Positions 32,703-45,127 of a stretch of 64,000 bases of DNA are shown piece by piece. Positions within the stretch are counted from its first letter, which is position 1, and every line of letters starts with the position of its first letter. The stretch covers positions 278,146 to 342,145 of the forward strand of contig QEOQ01000122.1 in NCBI GenBank assembly GCA_010279815.1, in the 5' to 3' direction. Made by a program: the position numbers and the translations under genes. Under the pieces are notes generated by a model, which ran no database searches, had not been told where the DNA came from, and saw only the letters and a list, made by a program, of their open reading frames with translations. The stretch is from Brachionus plicatilis. Lineage: Eukaryota; Rotifera; Eurotatoria; Ploima; Brachionidae.

Positions 32703-34193
32703 TTAATTACATGAGCTTTATACAACAATGCTTAAAATATAAATTAAAAAAAAATTGTTAAGTTTAACATTTTGTTTAAATATTCCATGAAATAGTTTAA
32801 AAAAAGTAAGCTTAAGTCTCTTTCAAAGAAAGAAGATTTAATTAAGATTAAAACTAAATTGCACCGAAATCAACTTAAAAAATACTTGGTCATAATATGG
32901 AAATTTTCTTTAAATTAAATTATCACTTTTATTTTTCATAAAACTGAATTAACCTTATTTTCCTGCTAGAAAAGGAAAAGATTCTTCTTTGTATATAGAC
33001 GGAAAAGACAGAAGAGAACTGGTAATTCTGAAATGGACTATGAAAAATTCACAAATGTTTAACTTTTTCAAAAAAGAACACACAGGGATAGACAACCAAG
33101 CTAAATCATTTTAAGATTTAGCTTTATAAGCTGAAAACAGATTGGTTAATCTTATTTCAAAATTAAATTTATATTCAATTAAATATTTATATTGCTAACA
33201 AAAAATTCGATTTATTTGCATCAAACAATTTCCAGTCTAAAACTTTATCCAGTGACAATATTTTTTTAAAGATTTACTTTTAAATTGGAATGTAAAATGT
33301 TTCTGTAAATGTAAAGGTTTCATTTTCTTCATTTTCATTTTTTTCTGAAATAAATCTTTTTTATTTCACAGAAACGAATTTTTTCCCCATATATTTAAAA
33401 ATAAAATAAATTGCAGTATAATTTTCATTAACTTAGATAACTAAAGAAATAATCAGTTTTTATTTTATAAAAATGGTTTGAATAGGTGAATTTCTCAACA
33501 AGAAAATTTTCTTTTTTTAATAAATAAAACTGAATATTGAACTTAATTAAACTTAAAAATTTAAAAAAAGCTATTTTTCAAACTAAAGAGTAAATATAGA
33601 ATGATTCAATTAATTTTTAATATTTTAAAATCGTGTGATTTAGTTATCACAATTAAGATAATCTTTTTCTAAGATCTTTTAAAATTTATCTATTAATTGA
33701 AATCCATGAAAATATTGAGTTAGTCCGAAGTCATAGATCGATTAAGTCAAAAATCTGCAAAAGTTAAAGTTCAAGATTTTTTAAAATTTTTTGATTTTTC
33801 AAAATATTCATGGCTATTTTCTAACTTCATCTATTTTTCTGATATTTTAAATATTAGCTAATCATTAAAAAAAATAAAAAACTTAAAATTTGATCACCTA
33901 TTTGCCGTAATTGATTGTGACTGACCCATTTCAATTAAAACCATTTTTAGTTATAGTTTCCCCAAAAATTTACCCAGTTATTAAAATAATAAAAAATCCT
34001 TTTAAGCTATTTAACTTGAATAATTCATTTTTTTCTTCATCTGTAAGAATTCTCTTTTTCAAAAGCAAAGAAGCAACATCAATGATAAAAACCAAAAATT
34101 AAATTTTATTAATATACTTTTTGAATTTGAGTGAATTTTTATTTATAATTCCCGATTCAATATTAACAATAAAGATAATCTAACTTTGATCAC
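32703..34193. other. Intergenic with one arm of a direct duplication
   Basis: No gene seen. The stretch 33119-33443 is repeated at 37488-37790 in the same orientation. Confidence 0.45.
33119..33443. repeat. Direct repeat, copy 1 (about 320 bp)
   Basis: AGCTTTATAAGCTGAAAACA ... TTCATTAACTTAGATAA matches 37488-37790 closely. Differences are small substitutions plus a changed central part near 33300-33370. Its two copies flank the minus-strand coiled-coil gene, so a segment of about 4.4 kb lies between them. Confidence 0.75.
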
Positions 34194-35429
34194 TTAGTTT
34201 AAATTAGCAGTATTTTCTAAAAAATTTTTTAGAACATTTGATCTAATCAGTATTCCGCTACACTTGTCACAAATTTTATTTATTAAATTCTTAATATCAT
34301 CATTTCTGTTTTTTAGTTTAGCCTCAGTGTCTTTTAATTTTAATTCTAATTCTGAATTTTGATTTATGTACTCCTGAGATTTAACTTTTTCTTCTTTCAA
34401 TTCATCACTTATCTTTTCCATTTCCTGTTCCAAAAATTGATTTTTCTTAGAGACAAAAATTTTAAAAAAATTTTAAACTGAATTTAAACCTTACCATTTT
34501 AATTTTACCCACTTCATCGGATATCGTTAATATGAGATTTTTCTGATATGTAAGATGTTTTACTGATTTTTCTTTTTCCATTAAGTCTATAATAATTTGG
34601 TTTTCTATTTTAGCCTCAGTTTCTTTTAATTTTAATTCTAATTCTGAATTTTGATTTATGTATTCCTGAGATTTAACTTTTTCTCCTTTCAATTCATCAC
34701 TTATCTTTTCCATTTCCCGTTCCAAAAATTGATTTCTCTTAGAGACAAAAATTTTAAAAAATTTTTAAACTGAATATAAACATTACCATTTTAATTTTAG
34801 CCACTTCGTCGGATATCGTTGAAATGATATTTGTTTGATATGTAAGATTTTTTTCAGACTTTACTTTTTCTGAGGACTCTATAAGATCTTTTTCATTATT
34901 TTTGTTTTCTATTTTAGCCTCAGTTTCTTTTAATTTTAATTCTAATTCTGAATTTTGATTTATGTATTCCTGAGATTTAACTTTTTCTCCTTTCAATTCA
35001 TCACTTATCTTTTCCATTTCCTGTTCCAAAAATTGATTTCTCTTTTAGACAAAAATTAAAAAAAAATTTTAAACTGAATATAAACAATACCATTTTAATT
35101 TTATCCACTTCATCGGATATCGTTAATATGAGATTTTTCTGAAAAGTAAGATGCTTTACTGATTTTAAATTTTCGAAATAGTCAACAAAATCTTTTTCTC
35201 TTTTCTTCCATTTTTCAGTAATTTTGTTCAAAAAAGATTGAAAATCTTTTAAAATTGACATTTTTAAATCTAGAGTTGTGGAACTAGCAGTTGATTCGAA
35301 TTTGGAAAGTTTTTCATATAGTTCGAATTCTAACAAGCCAAGCTCATCGTCGTCAAGAAGCTCAGATGAGCTTCGGCTTAATATTTGAGAAAATTCACTT
35401 TCAAGTTTAATGCTATTTTGCCCAGTCAT
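34194..35429 (-). CDS. Coiled-coil protein with a tandemly triplicated exon
   Basis: Four exons (35429-35091, 35041-34787, 34737-34495, 34445-34194) join in frame to 362 aa over three GT-AG introns, each exactly 49 nt and similar to one another. Exon 1 starts MTGQNSIKLESEFSQIL and ends in KIKM. Exons 2-4 are copies of one unit beginning [RK]NQFLEQEMEKISDEL, then KVKSQEYINQNSELELKLK. Copies 2 and 3 end in ISDEVxKIKM; the last runs to a stop with a different tail (NKICDKCSGILIRSN). The whole is predicted to be a coiled coil. Exons 1 and 2 are homologous to exons 1 and 2 of the gene at 39857, with a shared upstream AAATTTCCATGGA box about 100 bases before each ATG. It lacks the later exons of that gene. 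A truncated, exon-amplified paralogue; its function is unknown. Confidence 0.7.
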
Positions 35430-36877
35430 ACTAAAATTTTTATCTTGACTTGGTTTTTTAAATGCAAAAAATATTACGAAGAAATGGGAAAAAATTCAAA
35501 AATAAATTGTGTCCATGGAAATTTTTTTAAAAATTATTAAATTTAATGCCGAAGTATATTCTTTTCAAGAACTTCTTGAATTCAAATCTGAATTTGGAAC
35601 TTTTTATTTATACCACATTAAAATTCAAAAATGAACAAAAAACTGAATATAAAAATGGCAAAATTGGTTATTTATTATTAAAAATTTCGCATTATTTAAA
35701 AAATTAAGTTTCCAAATTTATTTTAGAAATTTAAAAATAATGGTTAGAATTTGATCACCCTAGCTGAAATTAGAAAAAGACAGAACGGATCATGGAAACA
35801 GTCTCAAAAATAGATTTGGCTATTTTAAAGGTAAGGTTAATTTTTTGGCGGTTTCTTTTGATTACAAGATGTTTAAAAAAGCTTAAAAAAATATGGTTTC
35901 ATATTTTTGAATCTTACTAATGTTTTAAATTTATGCTTGTAGAGAAATTTTTGATTTTTAATTTTCAATTACTTAAAACCAGCCTTAATATTTAAAGTTG
36001 TATTTCTTTACAATTTTAATCACCTCATTCAAAATTATTTAATTAGCGATGACAAAATTTTAACATTTATGTAAAATAAATTTACAAATAAAAAAGAAAT
36101 CGAATCGAATAGAAGATAAGGCTAGTGTTGATAATCGACTCCAATCGATTGATAAATCGAATAATTTTTTTATTAAACCGATTTTTAGTCGATTATTGAT
36201 TCAATTTTTAAAAAGGTGAATCAAGGAAAAAAGCTTAACAAAGAATGGGACAACATTTTTATATAATAATTTTATGATTAAATATTGAATATATAAAAAC
36301 TCATTTTATTTTGAACGTCTAAAATAAAATAATTTTATACTTTGTTGTAAAAATACTTTTTCTATTTAATTTTAATCTCTTTATTTTATTTTTTAAAGAA
36401 TTTTTAGTAATCTATTTTTACAATTAAAAAATCAATAATTCTCAGATTTTAGATCTTGGAGAGTGCCACTGTTGGTCGAAACGCGTCGGTCATCTTTTAA
36501 AAAAATCATATATATTTTTTTGTAAAAATTATTTAAAACAATTTTTTAATCGAAATTAATAATTATTCTTAATTTAGAACTATAAAACCGATTGAAAATC
36601 CGAGCTCTAACATAACAGGAGACACTCAGCCACAAATCAACTATCCGGGCACCATCAGCACTTCATAGGCGTCTGTCACCAAGATGTAGAAATTTATCGC
36701 CATACTGGCCGAACGAATGAACACAGAAACTAGCCATACTTAGTCTTAGGTATCAAATTTTGTCAATACAGGGACCATAAACGGGCAAGAAAATTTTGCT
36801 CAATTTTCAATTTGCTCATTTTGTTCAAAAAATTTTCGAATATTATATTCATGCAAGTAAAGTTGTGAGGAATCAAG

Positions 36878-37017
36878 TGGTTTTGACGAAAAAGAAGAAG
36901 AGGATGAGGTAAAGGACAACGAAGAGCAAAACGAGGAAATTGGTAACCAAGGACAGGAAGTGCCTCAGGATTCAGGCCTGCTAGAGACGCCAAGATACGA
37001 TCGACCGCACACCTAAA
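36878..37017 (+). pseudogene. Acidic ORF fragment of unknown origin
   Basis: Open frame reading GFDEKEEEDEVKDNEEQNEE then IGNQGQEVPQDSGLLETPRY and DRPHT with a stop. The GC content and the purine-rich coding strand stand out from the AT-rich surroundings. No upstream exon could be joined, and 36600-36780 is similarly GC-richer. It may be the end of a retroelement polyprotein or a dead gene. Confidence 0.3.
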
Positions 37018-37487
37018 CCTCATCCTCTCATCCTTTCCTCATTTTTCACTATTTATTAATTATTTAAATTTTTGATTTCTTTTTATATAATAGTAATTAA
37101 ATTATTTCAAATAAATCGTTAAATTGTAATTTTGGCTTTTAAATCTGATATTTTAAATCAATTTAAAAACCTTTATTATTAAAAAATAATTTTTTTTTCT
37201 AATTCCTAATTTTTAATTTCGAGATTAATTAGAAGTTTTACAGTCAACTAGAAAAAATTAATTGATTTAAAAATCGAAATAAAAAATTAATCGATTTAAA
37301 GTTAGTCTTAGCTAATATTGATATTTCGTTTTATCATCAATATTTGATGAGTTAGTTTGATCTAATTCTAATCTGATGAAATTAGTGAAACTTTTGTTTT
37401 CTTTTCTCAAAGAATGGATTTTAAATTTTTTAATTTTATTAATATTATTTTTCACTGTAAATAAACTTCATGTCAAAATTAAGTTAA

Positions 37488-37790
37488 AGCTTTATAAGCT
37501 GAAAACAGATTGTTTAATCTTATTTTCAAAATTAAATTTATATTCAATTAAATATTTATATTGTTAACAAAAAATTCGATTTATTTGCATCAAACAATTG
37601 CCAGTCTAAAACTTTATCCTGTGACAATATTTTTTTAAGGATTTATTTTTAAATTTGAATGTAAAATGTAGCATTTTCTTTCTGAAATAGATCTATTTTA
37701 CTAATATAATCTATTTTAGTAACGAATTTTTGCCCCATATATTTAAAAATAAAATAAAATTGCAGTATAATTTTCATTAACTTAGATAAT
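37488..37790. repeat. Direct repeat, copy 2
   Basis: Second copy of the sequence at 33119-33443, same orientation, with the shared segments TTCGATTTATTTGCATCAAA, CAGTCTAAAACTTTATCC and GCCCCATATATTTAAAAATA. Confidence 0.75.
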
Positions 37791-38238
37791 TGAAAATGCT
37801 CGTCGGAACTCGGTGTCACCTCACACTCGAGTATGACCAACACACATTCTAATCCTGATGAGTACACAACCTGAAAAATACTCATTTGATTGCGTGTTAT
37901 TTAGATTTAAAAAAATTTATAAAAAAATAAATTGGAATAAAAATGATATTTCATTTTTTTATTTTACCTTACTTTATTTACTTTTTATTTTGTTTTATTT
38001 TATTTTATTTAGCTTTATTTTTATTTTTATATTTTTTTTTTAATACTGAAGGAGCTCAAGCTCGGTAAAGAAATAAATTGTTGTTTATTTTATTAAGCTA
38101 ATATTCAAAATTAACAAAATAAATTTTTAGTAAAGAACCCATTTTTTTTGTTGATCCGTTTTGGTACAAAACGATTTTTGGTAAACAAATTTCAAATAGT
38201 CGATTTGCCCCGAACCCTAAATTAAAAAAAATCTTTAG

Positions 38239-39588
38239 TATGGTAACCTAGTCTAAAGGGGTTATGGGTTAATAAGGTGAACGAATTTGAAAAACCCCTA
38301 TATCTCCTTCATTTTTAAAGCTACTACCTAAAAAATATCTTGATATGTAGAACTCGAGGAGAGAAATCGAATGATATGTGTGAAATATTTTTAAAAAAAA
38401 TCGTTATATGCTTTTTTTTCTCTAAAAGTTCGACTACGCCTAATGAGGTGAAAAAGCCTCGAATTAGTGATTCGGGAGAAGGGTGCTTTAAGGCCCTAGG
38501 TAATACTTAAGCTCTAACCTATTTCGCTTGTTAGATTCAGCACATGCTAAAGTATCTAAGAGAATTTTTTTTGAATTTTAGGAAATGTCCTTAGGGCTTC
38601 ATCTAATGGGGTTTTTTTAGGGCTTAAAAGGTTAAATAGATTTAACCCTATTAGTCAAAAAAATCACCCAATTAGTCCAAATAAGATTCTATTTAACCCA
38701 TTTAACCGAATAAGACTAGAAAATGCAGTGACACTATTTTTTATAATTAAAAAATATTGTAAAATTATATTCTCTCTCTAACTTTCAAATTTTTTTTTTT
38801 TAAAACCGAGTTTTTATTTCAAACATAAAAAAAGCAAATTGTTTAAAAATAAGCTAAAAATGTCACAGAAAAAAGAAATTCAATCTAAAAAAAAATTATA
38901 CTGTTCAAAATATAAAAGACGCAATCAGTGAAGCTAAATAAGAACAAGAAGAGGTCAAAAAAGCTAAAAAAGGAACTGGAAGAGGAAGAGGAATAGGACG
39001 ACCACGAAAGCTTGTTGAAAGCAAATTAACATCAGATTAAAATGATAACTTATCAGAATCCGAAATATTGTGTAGCTCATGTGAAACAAAGATGGCTGAG
39101 AAGAAAGAGAACACGTAAAAATGGTAATCTTGTGATTAGTGCTCAAATTGGGTTTGCTTTAGTTGTTTGCCAAAAGAATTAAAAAAAAAAATAAAGAATT
39201 TTTATGTGATGATTGTAAAGATTAAATCTTCCTTTTATTAAACTTCTTTAAAACTCACTCTTGTTTTGTTTCGAATAAATTAAATTAAATGAGTTAAATA
39301 ATTTTATTAGAAAATTCAAAAATTTTCTTCCTAAATAGGTAAAATGGGTTAAATTGGTTAATATTCTGTTTTTGGGGTTAAATTTCTGGGCAATTATATA
39401 TAATTTTAGTGGTAACCGAGTTAACCTTTTTGACCCTTTTGAGCCTCACATAATTAACCGCGGAGCTAAAGGGGTTATTCAAAAATTTCGGAAAAATTGG
39501 GTGACCATTTTTGAAGTTTTTGAACAAAATTGGTGCGAAATAATCAATAAAAAAAAATATGGTCACCCGGTTAGACTAGGTTACCATA
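38239..39588 (+). mobile_element. TATGGTAACC element, copy 1 (1350 bp)
   Basis: 18-bp perfect terminal repeats TATGGTAACCTAGTCTAA / TTAGACTAGGTTACCATA, probably a TA target plus TGGTAACC ends. The interior has several GGTTAA / TTAACC motifs near both ends and one degenerate gene for an AT-hook/PHD-like protein. It lies 268 bp upstream of the coiled-coil gene start at 39857. The second copy (42009-43368) is inverted relative to it. No transposase of a known type is visible. Confidence 0.8.
38857..39225 (+). pseudogene. AT-hook / PHD-like ORF of copy 1, degenerate
   Basis: In patches: MSQKKEIQSKKK, GTGRGRGIGRPRKLVESKL (AT-hook core GRPRK), NDNLSESEILCSSCETKMAE, then CSNWVCFSCLPKEL and KNFYCDDCKD before a stop. 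The Cys pattern (CSSC ... CSNWVC, CxxC, CDDC) resembles a PHD finger. Several in-frame stops occur (after SKLTSD, ENT and KW), so this copy is dead. The better preserved part of the other copy reads MSQKKEIQSKKKNYTVQNLK. Confidence 0.6.
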
Positions 39589-39856
39589 TACGATTTCCTT
39601 TCCCAAAATCATTTAATTTCCTCAAGTCCAATCAAAAAGGCTAATTATTTATTTAAATCTAAAATTCTATTAACTATAATTTATTTCTAAAAAAATATTA
39701 AATTGCCTGACGGACAAAATGTGACCTTTTCACAGTCTTATCAATTTTAATTTGAAAAAAAATTTCCATGGATACAAAATTTTTTCGAATTTTTTTTCTA
39801 TCACTCGCAAAATTTATTTCAAACCTTGAAAAACAAACGAAGATCAAAAATTCACT

Positions 39857-42800
39857 ATGACTGATCCAGTGAGCGCCAATTTTGATGATGAACTTGACCA
39901 AATCAAAAATCGCAGTACACCCATTAAATTTCTTGCCGATGATGATCTTAGTCTGTTCGAATTTGAACAAAATGAGAAGCTTGTCCAAGTCGATTCAATC
40001 CGTAATTCCACAACTCTTAATTTTAATGAGCCAATCAACCAGTTGGAAAAGATGATCAATCATATAAACACTTCAGACTTGAACTGCACTCTGGAAAGCC
40101 TGGGCCACTCTGCTGATGACGCCAATGACCAAATGCAATCAAAATTGGAAGACGAAATCAAACGCCGTCTTTTCTTGGAGCGAAAAATTTCTGAGTTAAA
40201 TTCTGAAAAGATCGAATTGGCCCAAAAACTTTCTGTTTCCGAGGAGAAAGCTGCTAAAAAAGGATTACTTTTGAAAAATTTCCAGTCTACTTTGACCAAA
40301 GCTGTCGAAAAATGGAAGAATAAAGAAAAAGAATTCATTGACTATGTGGACAAAGTTAAGTCCGAAAAACAAGATGCCACCATTGAAGTGACTAGATTAA
40401 CAATGGTAATTTTTTTATTTTGGAATTGTGAAATTTCCAACAAAACTTCCAATACAAAAAAATTATAACCTTTGTTCACATTGTCAAAAACTTATTCTGC
40501 AGATAAAACAAAGTGAAACTTTTGTTTCACCTACTGCAGAAGTCTGCAAAATCTGTGCAAATTCTCCAAAACTGCATGCTATTTAAAAGCATTAAAAATA
40601 AAATGCAATTAATTGGCACATATTTTGCAGACTTCCGCAGTAGGTATTAAAAAACTAGTTTCATTTTTCATCTGTTGAACAAGTTTTTGACCATCAGAAC
40701 AAAAGTTATATATTTTTTTCTTTTTGTATTGGAAGTTTTGTTGGAAATTTCTTAATGCCTTCTGATTTTAAAAATTTTATGAAATTTTTAATTCAAAGAG
40801 AAATCAATTGATTGAGCAGGAAATGAAAAAGATAAGTGATGAATTGATAGGAGAAAAAGTTAGATCTCAGGAACACATAAATCAACATTTAGCATTAAAA
40901 TCAAGTTTAAATGACACTGAAGCTAAATTAGAAGAAAGAAATGGCGAAATTAAGAATTTATTGGAAAAAATAAGCCGCATGGAATTGGAAAAAGTTTCTC
41001 TCAACACTGAAATAGATCAAATAAATGAAAATTTGCATCAACAGCAAGAAGAAGCTGATGCTTACAAAAACAAAATAAATTTTTTGAATGAAAAAAATCA
41101 ATCTTTACTTGATCAATACGATGTAAATTATTAATATATTAAAAAAAAATTTTAGATAATTTTTTGAAGAGTTTAAAAGTGGAGTATGAAAATTTAATTA
41201 ACGAAGCCAAATCAGTGATTGAAGAGAGCGAAAGACAGTACACTCATTTATCTCGGACAATTGAGTCAGAAAAGCTTAAAAAAGACACCCTTCAGGTGGA
41301 AATTAACATGATGGAAGAGAAATTTGAACACAAGATAAAATCTTTAATAGATGATTATGAAAATAAGTTGTCGCTTGCAAATGATAAAGCAGCGGAAAAA
41401 GAAAAAAATCTTGTTGAAAATCATAAATCTGAAATGGACCAGCTCAAGTCTAAATTTCAATACGATTTGGATAAGACTAAATATAAGCTTAATGAAGAGT
41501 TTAAGGAAAAAATAAATGAATATGAGTCAAAAATTTTAAATCTCAATCAAAAGTAAGTGATATTTGTTTTCAATGATAAACAATTTTTAAGTATGGATTC
41601 GTAGTAATTTTTGTTTAATGGATCTTTCTCTTTGCCTATTTTGTAATTATTCTCTTAAAATTTATGAATGATATGGCAGCTTCATTTTCTCCTAATTCAA
41701 TTTTTACCTAAATCCAAGTTCAGAAAATACTATAAATGTAATTTTCATTCGTTTTAATGATTGTATAATTTTTAAAAATATTTTTGCACATTTTACAAGT
41801 TTTCTCTTTATTCTCCAATTTAAACTTTTCTGGCTGCAGCATTAATTTTGACTTAAAAACTTGGACAGTTGTTAGATAATTGATCAGCATCATTAGTACG
41901 CAATATGTTTGAACTTTGATATACTCATCAGAATTTGAATAATTACATTAAAGAAAAAAAGGCTTTTTAAATCTTCAAAATTTAGAATTTTTTCAAAAAA
42001 AATTTAAATATGGTAACCTAGTCTAACCGGGTGACCATATTTTTTTTTATTGCTTATTTCTCACCCATTTTGTTCAAAAACTTCAAAAATAGTCACCCAA
42101 TTTTCCCGAATTTTTTGAGTAACCCCTTTAGCTCTGCGGTTAATTATGTGAGGTCCAAAAGGGTTAAAGCGGTTAACCCGATTACACCTAAAATTGTATA
42201 TAATTGCCCAGAAATTTAACCCCAAAAACAGAATATTAACCAATTTAACCCATTTTACCTATTTAGGAAGAAAATTTTTGAATTTTCTAATAAAATTATT
42301 TAACTCATTTAATTTAATTTATTCGAAACAAAACAAGAGTGAGTTTTAAAGAAGTTTAATAAAAGTAAAAGTTAATCTTTACAATCATCACATAAAAATT
42401 CTTTTTTTGTTTTTTTTTTTAAATTCTTTTGACAAACAACTAGTTAAAACAAACCCAATTTGAGCACAATTCACAAGATAACCATTTTGGCGTGTTTTCT
42501 TTCTCTTCAGCCATCTTTGTTTCACATGAGCTACATAATATTTCGGATTCTGATAAGTTATCATTTTAATCTGGTGTTAATTTGCTTTCAACAAGCTTTC
42601 GTGGTCGTCCTCTTCCTCTTCCAGTTCCTTTTTTAGCTTTTTTGGCATTTTTGGCCTCTTCTTGTTCTTATTTTGCTTATTACTATTTACATCACTGATT
42701 GTGTATTTTAGATTTTGTACAGTATAATTTTTTTTTTTAGATTGAATTTCTTTTTTCTGTGACATTTTTAGCTTATTTTTAAACAATTTGCTTTTTTTAT

Positions 42801-45127
42801 GTTTGAAATAAAAACTCGGCTTTAAAAAAAAAATTTTTTGAGAGTGAGAGAGAGAAAATAATTTTACAATTTTTTAATTATTAAAAAATATCGTCACTGC
42901 ATTTTTATAGTCTTATTCGGTTAAATGAGTTAAATAGAATCTTATTTGGACTAATTGGGTTAAATCTATTTAACCTTTTAAGCCCTAAAAAAAACCCCAT
43001 TAGATGAAGCCCTAAGGACATTTCTTAAAATTCAAAAAAAATTCTCTTAGATACTTTAGCATGTGCTGAATCTAACAAGCGAAATAGGTTAGAGCTTAAG
43101 TATTACCTAGGGCCTTAAAGCACCCTTCTCCCGAATCACTAATTCGAGGCTTTTTCACCTCATTAGGCGTAGTCGAACTTTTAGAGAAAAAAAAGCATAT
43201 AACGATTTTTTTTTTAAATATTTCACACATATCATTCGATTTCTCTCCTCGAGTTCTACATATCAAGATATTTTTTTAGGTAGTAGCTTTAAAAATGAAG
43301 GAGATATAGTGGATTTTCAAATTCGTTCACCCTATTAACCCATAAACCCTTTAGACTAGGTTACCATATAATTCTAATTAATTTTTTAATAATGCTTTAA
43401 AGACTTTTCTGACCACTAGTAGGATCTGGGTAAGACCTTCTTTTTTTATTGAATTTATGGGTGCTTTAATAATTTACTGCATTTTTGGACTGATAATTCA
43501 TCTAAATTAAAAATAAATTTAATTTTCAAAATTTGTTTTAATTTTAAAATTTTTTAATTTTAAAAAATTGGTATGTTTTAAGTTTTTATTTACAGTAGAA
43601 CCTTGGAATAACGAAATACTTGGGCCGAAAATTTGATATTCGTTATATTTAAATTAGTTAAATCAAAATTACTTTAAAAAAAATTAGGAAAAAATATTTA
43701 AAAAGCTGTCTCTTATTTAAGTTTTTATTAAAAAAATAAAATAAACGGAAGAAAAATTAATTTTTCGTTCCATTCGTTCCAATTTTTTACTGTGTCTCTA
43801 TCTACTAGTCTTGCTAATCCACTTACAGTTTTAAATGTAATACCATGTCTTTCTTTGAAATTATAAAGCCATCCATTATTGTTTTTAAAATTAGTATGGC
43901 TCAACATTGTTCCAAATTTTAACGCTTGTAATTGAATTTTAAGACCACTTGCAGTAAAATCATTATATTTTTGTACTTCATTAAATCAAAATATAAGGAC
44001 TTGTTCAATGTCATCATATGATGATATCTTAATTTTTTTTATCCGATCCGATGAGATTTTGTTCGTAATGTTGAATTATATTTTCTTTAGTAGCAAGAAT
44101 AGTTGAATTGTAAAAGTATTGACATTCAATTCTTTGGCTTTTTCTGGAGTTTTTTTTCCGAGTGTTTTTTTCGCTATATTCTTCAGATATAATTTTTTTT
44201 TAATTAGTCTAGTCCATTAATTTAACTTAATTGATTATTTTTATAAAATTAATTTTTATGTAAAGGGTTGATACACTTCATATTGATATAAAAAGACTTG
44301 AAGCAGCAAACTATGACTTAGAAAATGAGCGAAATACAATTAGACGCAATTTGAAGCAGCAGCTAGAGATGCAAATGAAAGAAACATTTGAAATTCTCGG
44401 CTTAGAGAATGAAAATTCATCAAAATTTAGACAGATCAAATCTAATTCTGTAAATAATCTGCAAAAAATATCAAAACTTGAATCATCAAGCTGTTTTACT
44501 TTGTCAAATTATCAAAACAATGATAAGTTAAACTCTTCCTTACAACACAGAGCAAGTAGTCCTTTGTTAGAATTTCTTGAATCAACTAATACCACAAAAG
44601 ATGAGCCAAAACCAGCAATTAAAGATGCCTTCATTATAAATCAGATTGATTTAATAAACAAATATTATAAGATAGATAATACAGCAATACAAGTGGCTGG
44701 AGTTGTAGCTGCTTCTAATCCAAGTTTATGCGAAGAAGTAGATGTAACTTGTACTTCGTCACCCAAGAAATTAGACGCGAAGCAGGAGAAAAACACCTCA
44801 ATGAATAATAGTAGAAGTTCAGAGCTCAGGTATTATATAGATATACTTTTGAATAAGCCACCTAGTACTATGGATGATGAAAAGGAAGAGCAAAAAAATA
44901 ATGGCTACAATGATCTTTCGGACATTGAAATGGGATATACAAAAAAACAGCCTTGTGATTATTATGACGACGTGAAAAGGAATCTAAATTTTGATTTAAG
45001 TGATACCGATCAAGATGATTCCTATGATGACACAGAAAATAGTTCTAAGTTTCAAGTGAAAATTCAAAAAAAAAAAATTCCAAAAAAATCTGGCAATGGA
45101 CAGAATAATTTAAAAAATATAAAATAA
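39857..45127 (+). CDS. Long coiled-coil protein (full-length paralogue)
   Basis: Four exons join in frame to 705 aa: 39857-40405, 40799-41122, 41170-41552 and 44266-45127 (GT-AG introns of 393, 47 and 2713 nt). It starts MTDPVSANFDDELDQIKN. Residues about 90-460 are almost continuous heptad-type helix (KLEDEIKRRLFLERKISELN, KVEYENLINEAKSVIEESER, KRLEAANYDLENERNTIRR). The C-terminal 220 residues are disordered, with acidic stretches (DLSDTDQDDSYDD) and a basic end (KKKIPKKSGNGQ). Such proteins are often centrosomal, kinetochore or cytoskeletal, but I cannot name the family. Intron 1 holds a MULE-like MITE and intron 3 a 1.36-kb TATGGTAACC element. The first two exons are shared with the gene at 34194-35429. 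Confidence 0.75.
40422..40759. mobile_element. Long-TIR MITE (MULE-like) in intron 1
   Basis: Inverted arms: GGAATTGTGAAATTTCCAAC then AAAACTTCCAATACAAAA at the left; TTTTGTATTGGAAGTTTTGT then TGGAAATTTCTTAATGCC at the right. GTCAAAAACTTATTCTGCAG lies on the inside. It belongs to the same family as 58192-58544, which shows a 9-bp target duplication. No target duplication is readable here. Confidence 0.7.
42009..43368 (-). mobile_element. TATGGTAACC element, copy 2 (1360 bp), in intron 3
   Basis: The same 18-bp ends as copy 1 (TATGGTAACCTAGTCTAA), with the interior in reverse orientation relative to copy 1 and very similar over its entire length. Its ORF lies on the minus strand: 42577-42786 reads MSQKKEIQSKKKNYTVQNLK and on through KRPKMPKKLKKELEEEEDDH; the region 42420-42570 reads the AT-hook/PHD part in another frame (CSSCETKMAEEKENTPKW). 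The coiled-coil gene is thus flanked upstream and interrupted by inverted copies. Confidence 0.8.

Larger units (their letters stand above)
35430..38238. other. Intergenic, ORF trace and repeat arm
   Basis: The first about 110 bases (35430-35540) are probably the promoter of the minus-strand coiled-coil gene, conserved with 39750-39856. A short acidic ORF fragment is noted at 36878-37017, and repeat copy 2 at 37488-37790. Otherwise no gene. Confidence 0.4.

Noticed and set aside
36470..36510. GTTGGTCGAAACGCGTCGGT as a possible regulatory or retroelement motif
   Set aside because: Single occurrence in the window with no paired structure, so nothing supports a call.
37858..38043. ORF with a long Phe/Ile/Leu-rich tail resembling a membrane protein
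   Set aside because: Comes from a simple TTTTATTTTA repeat tract.
39354..39644. 96-aa ORF at the right end of copy 1 of the TATGGTAACC element and its antisense 62-aa partner
   Set aside because: Covers the terminal repeat and runs past the element's end; copy 2 has the same frame only as an echo of shared sequence, with no Cys or domain pattern.
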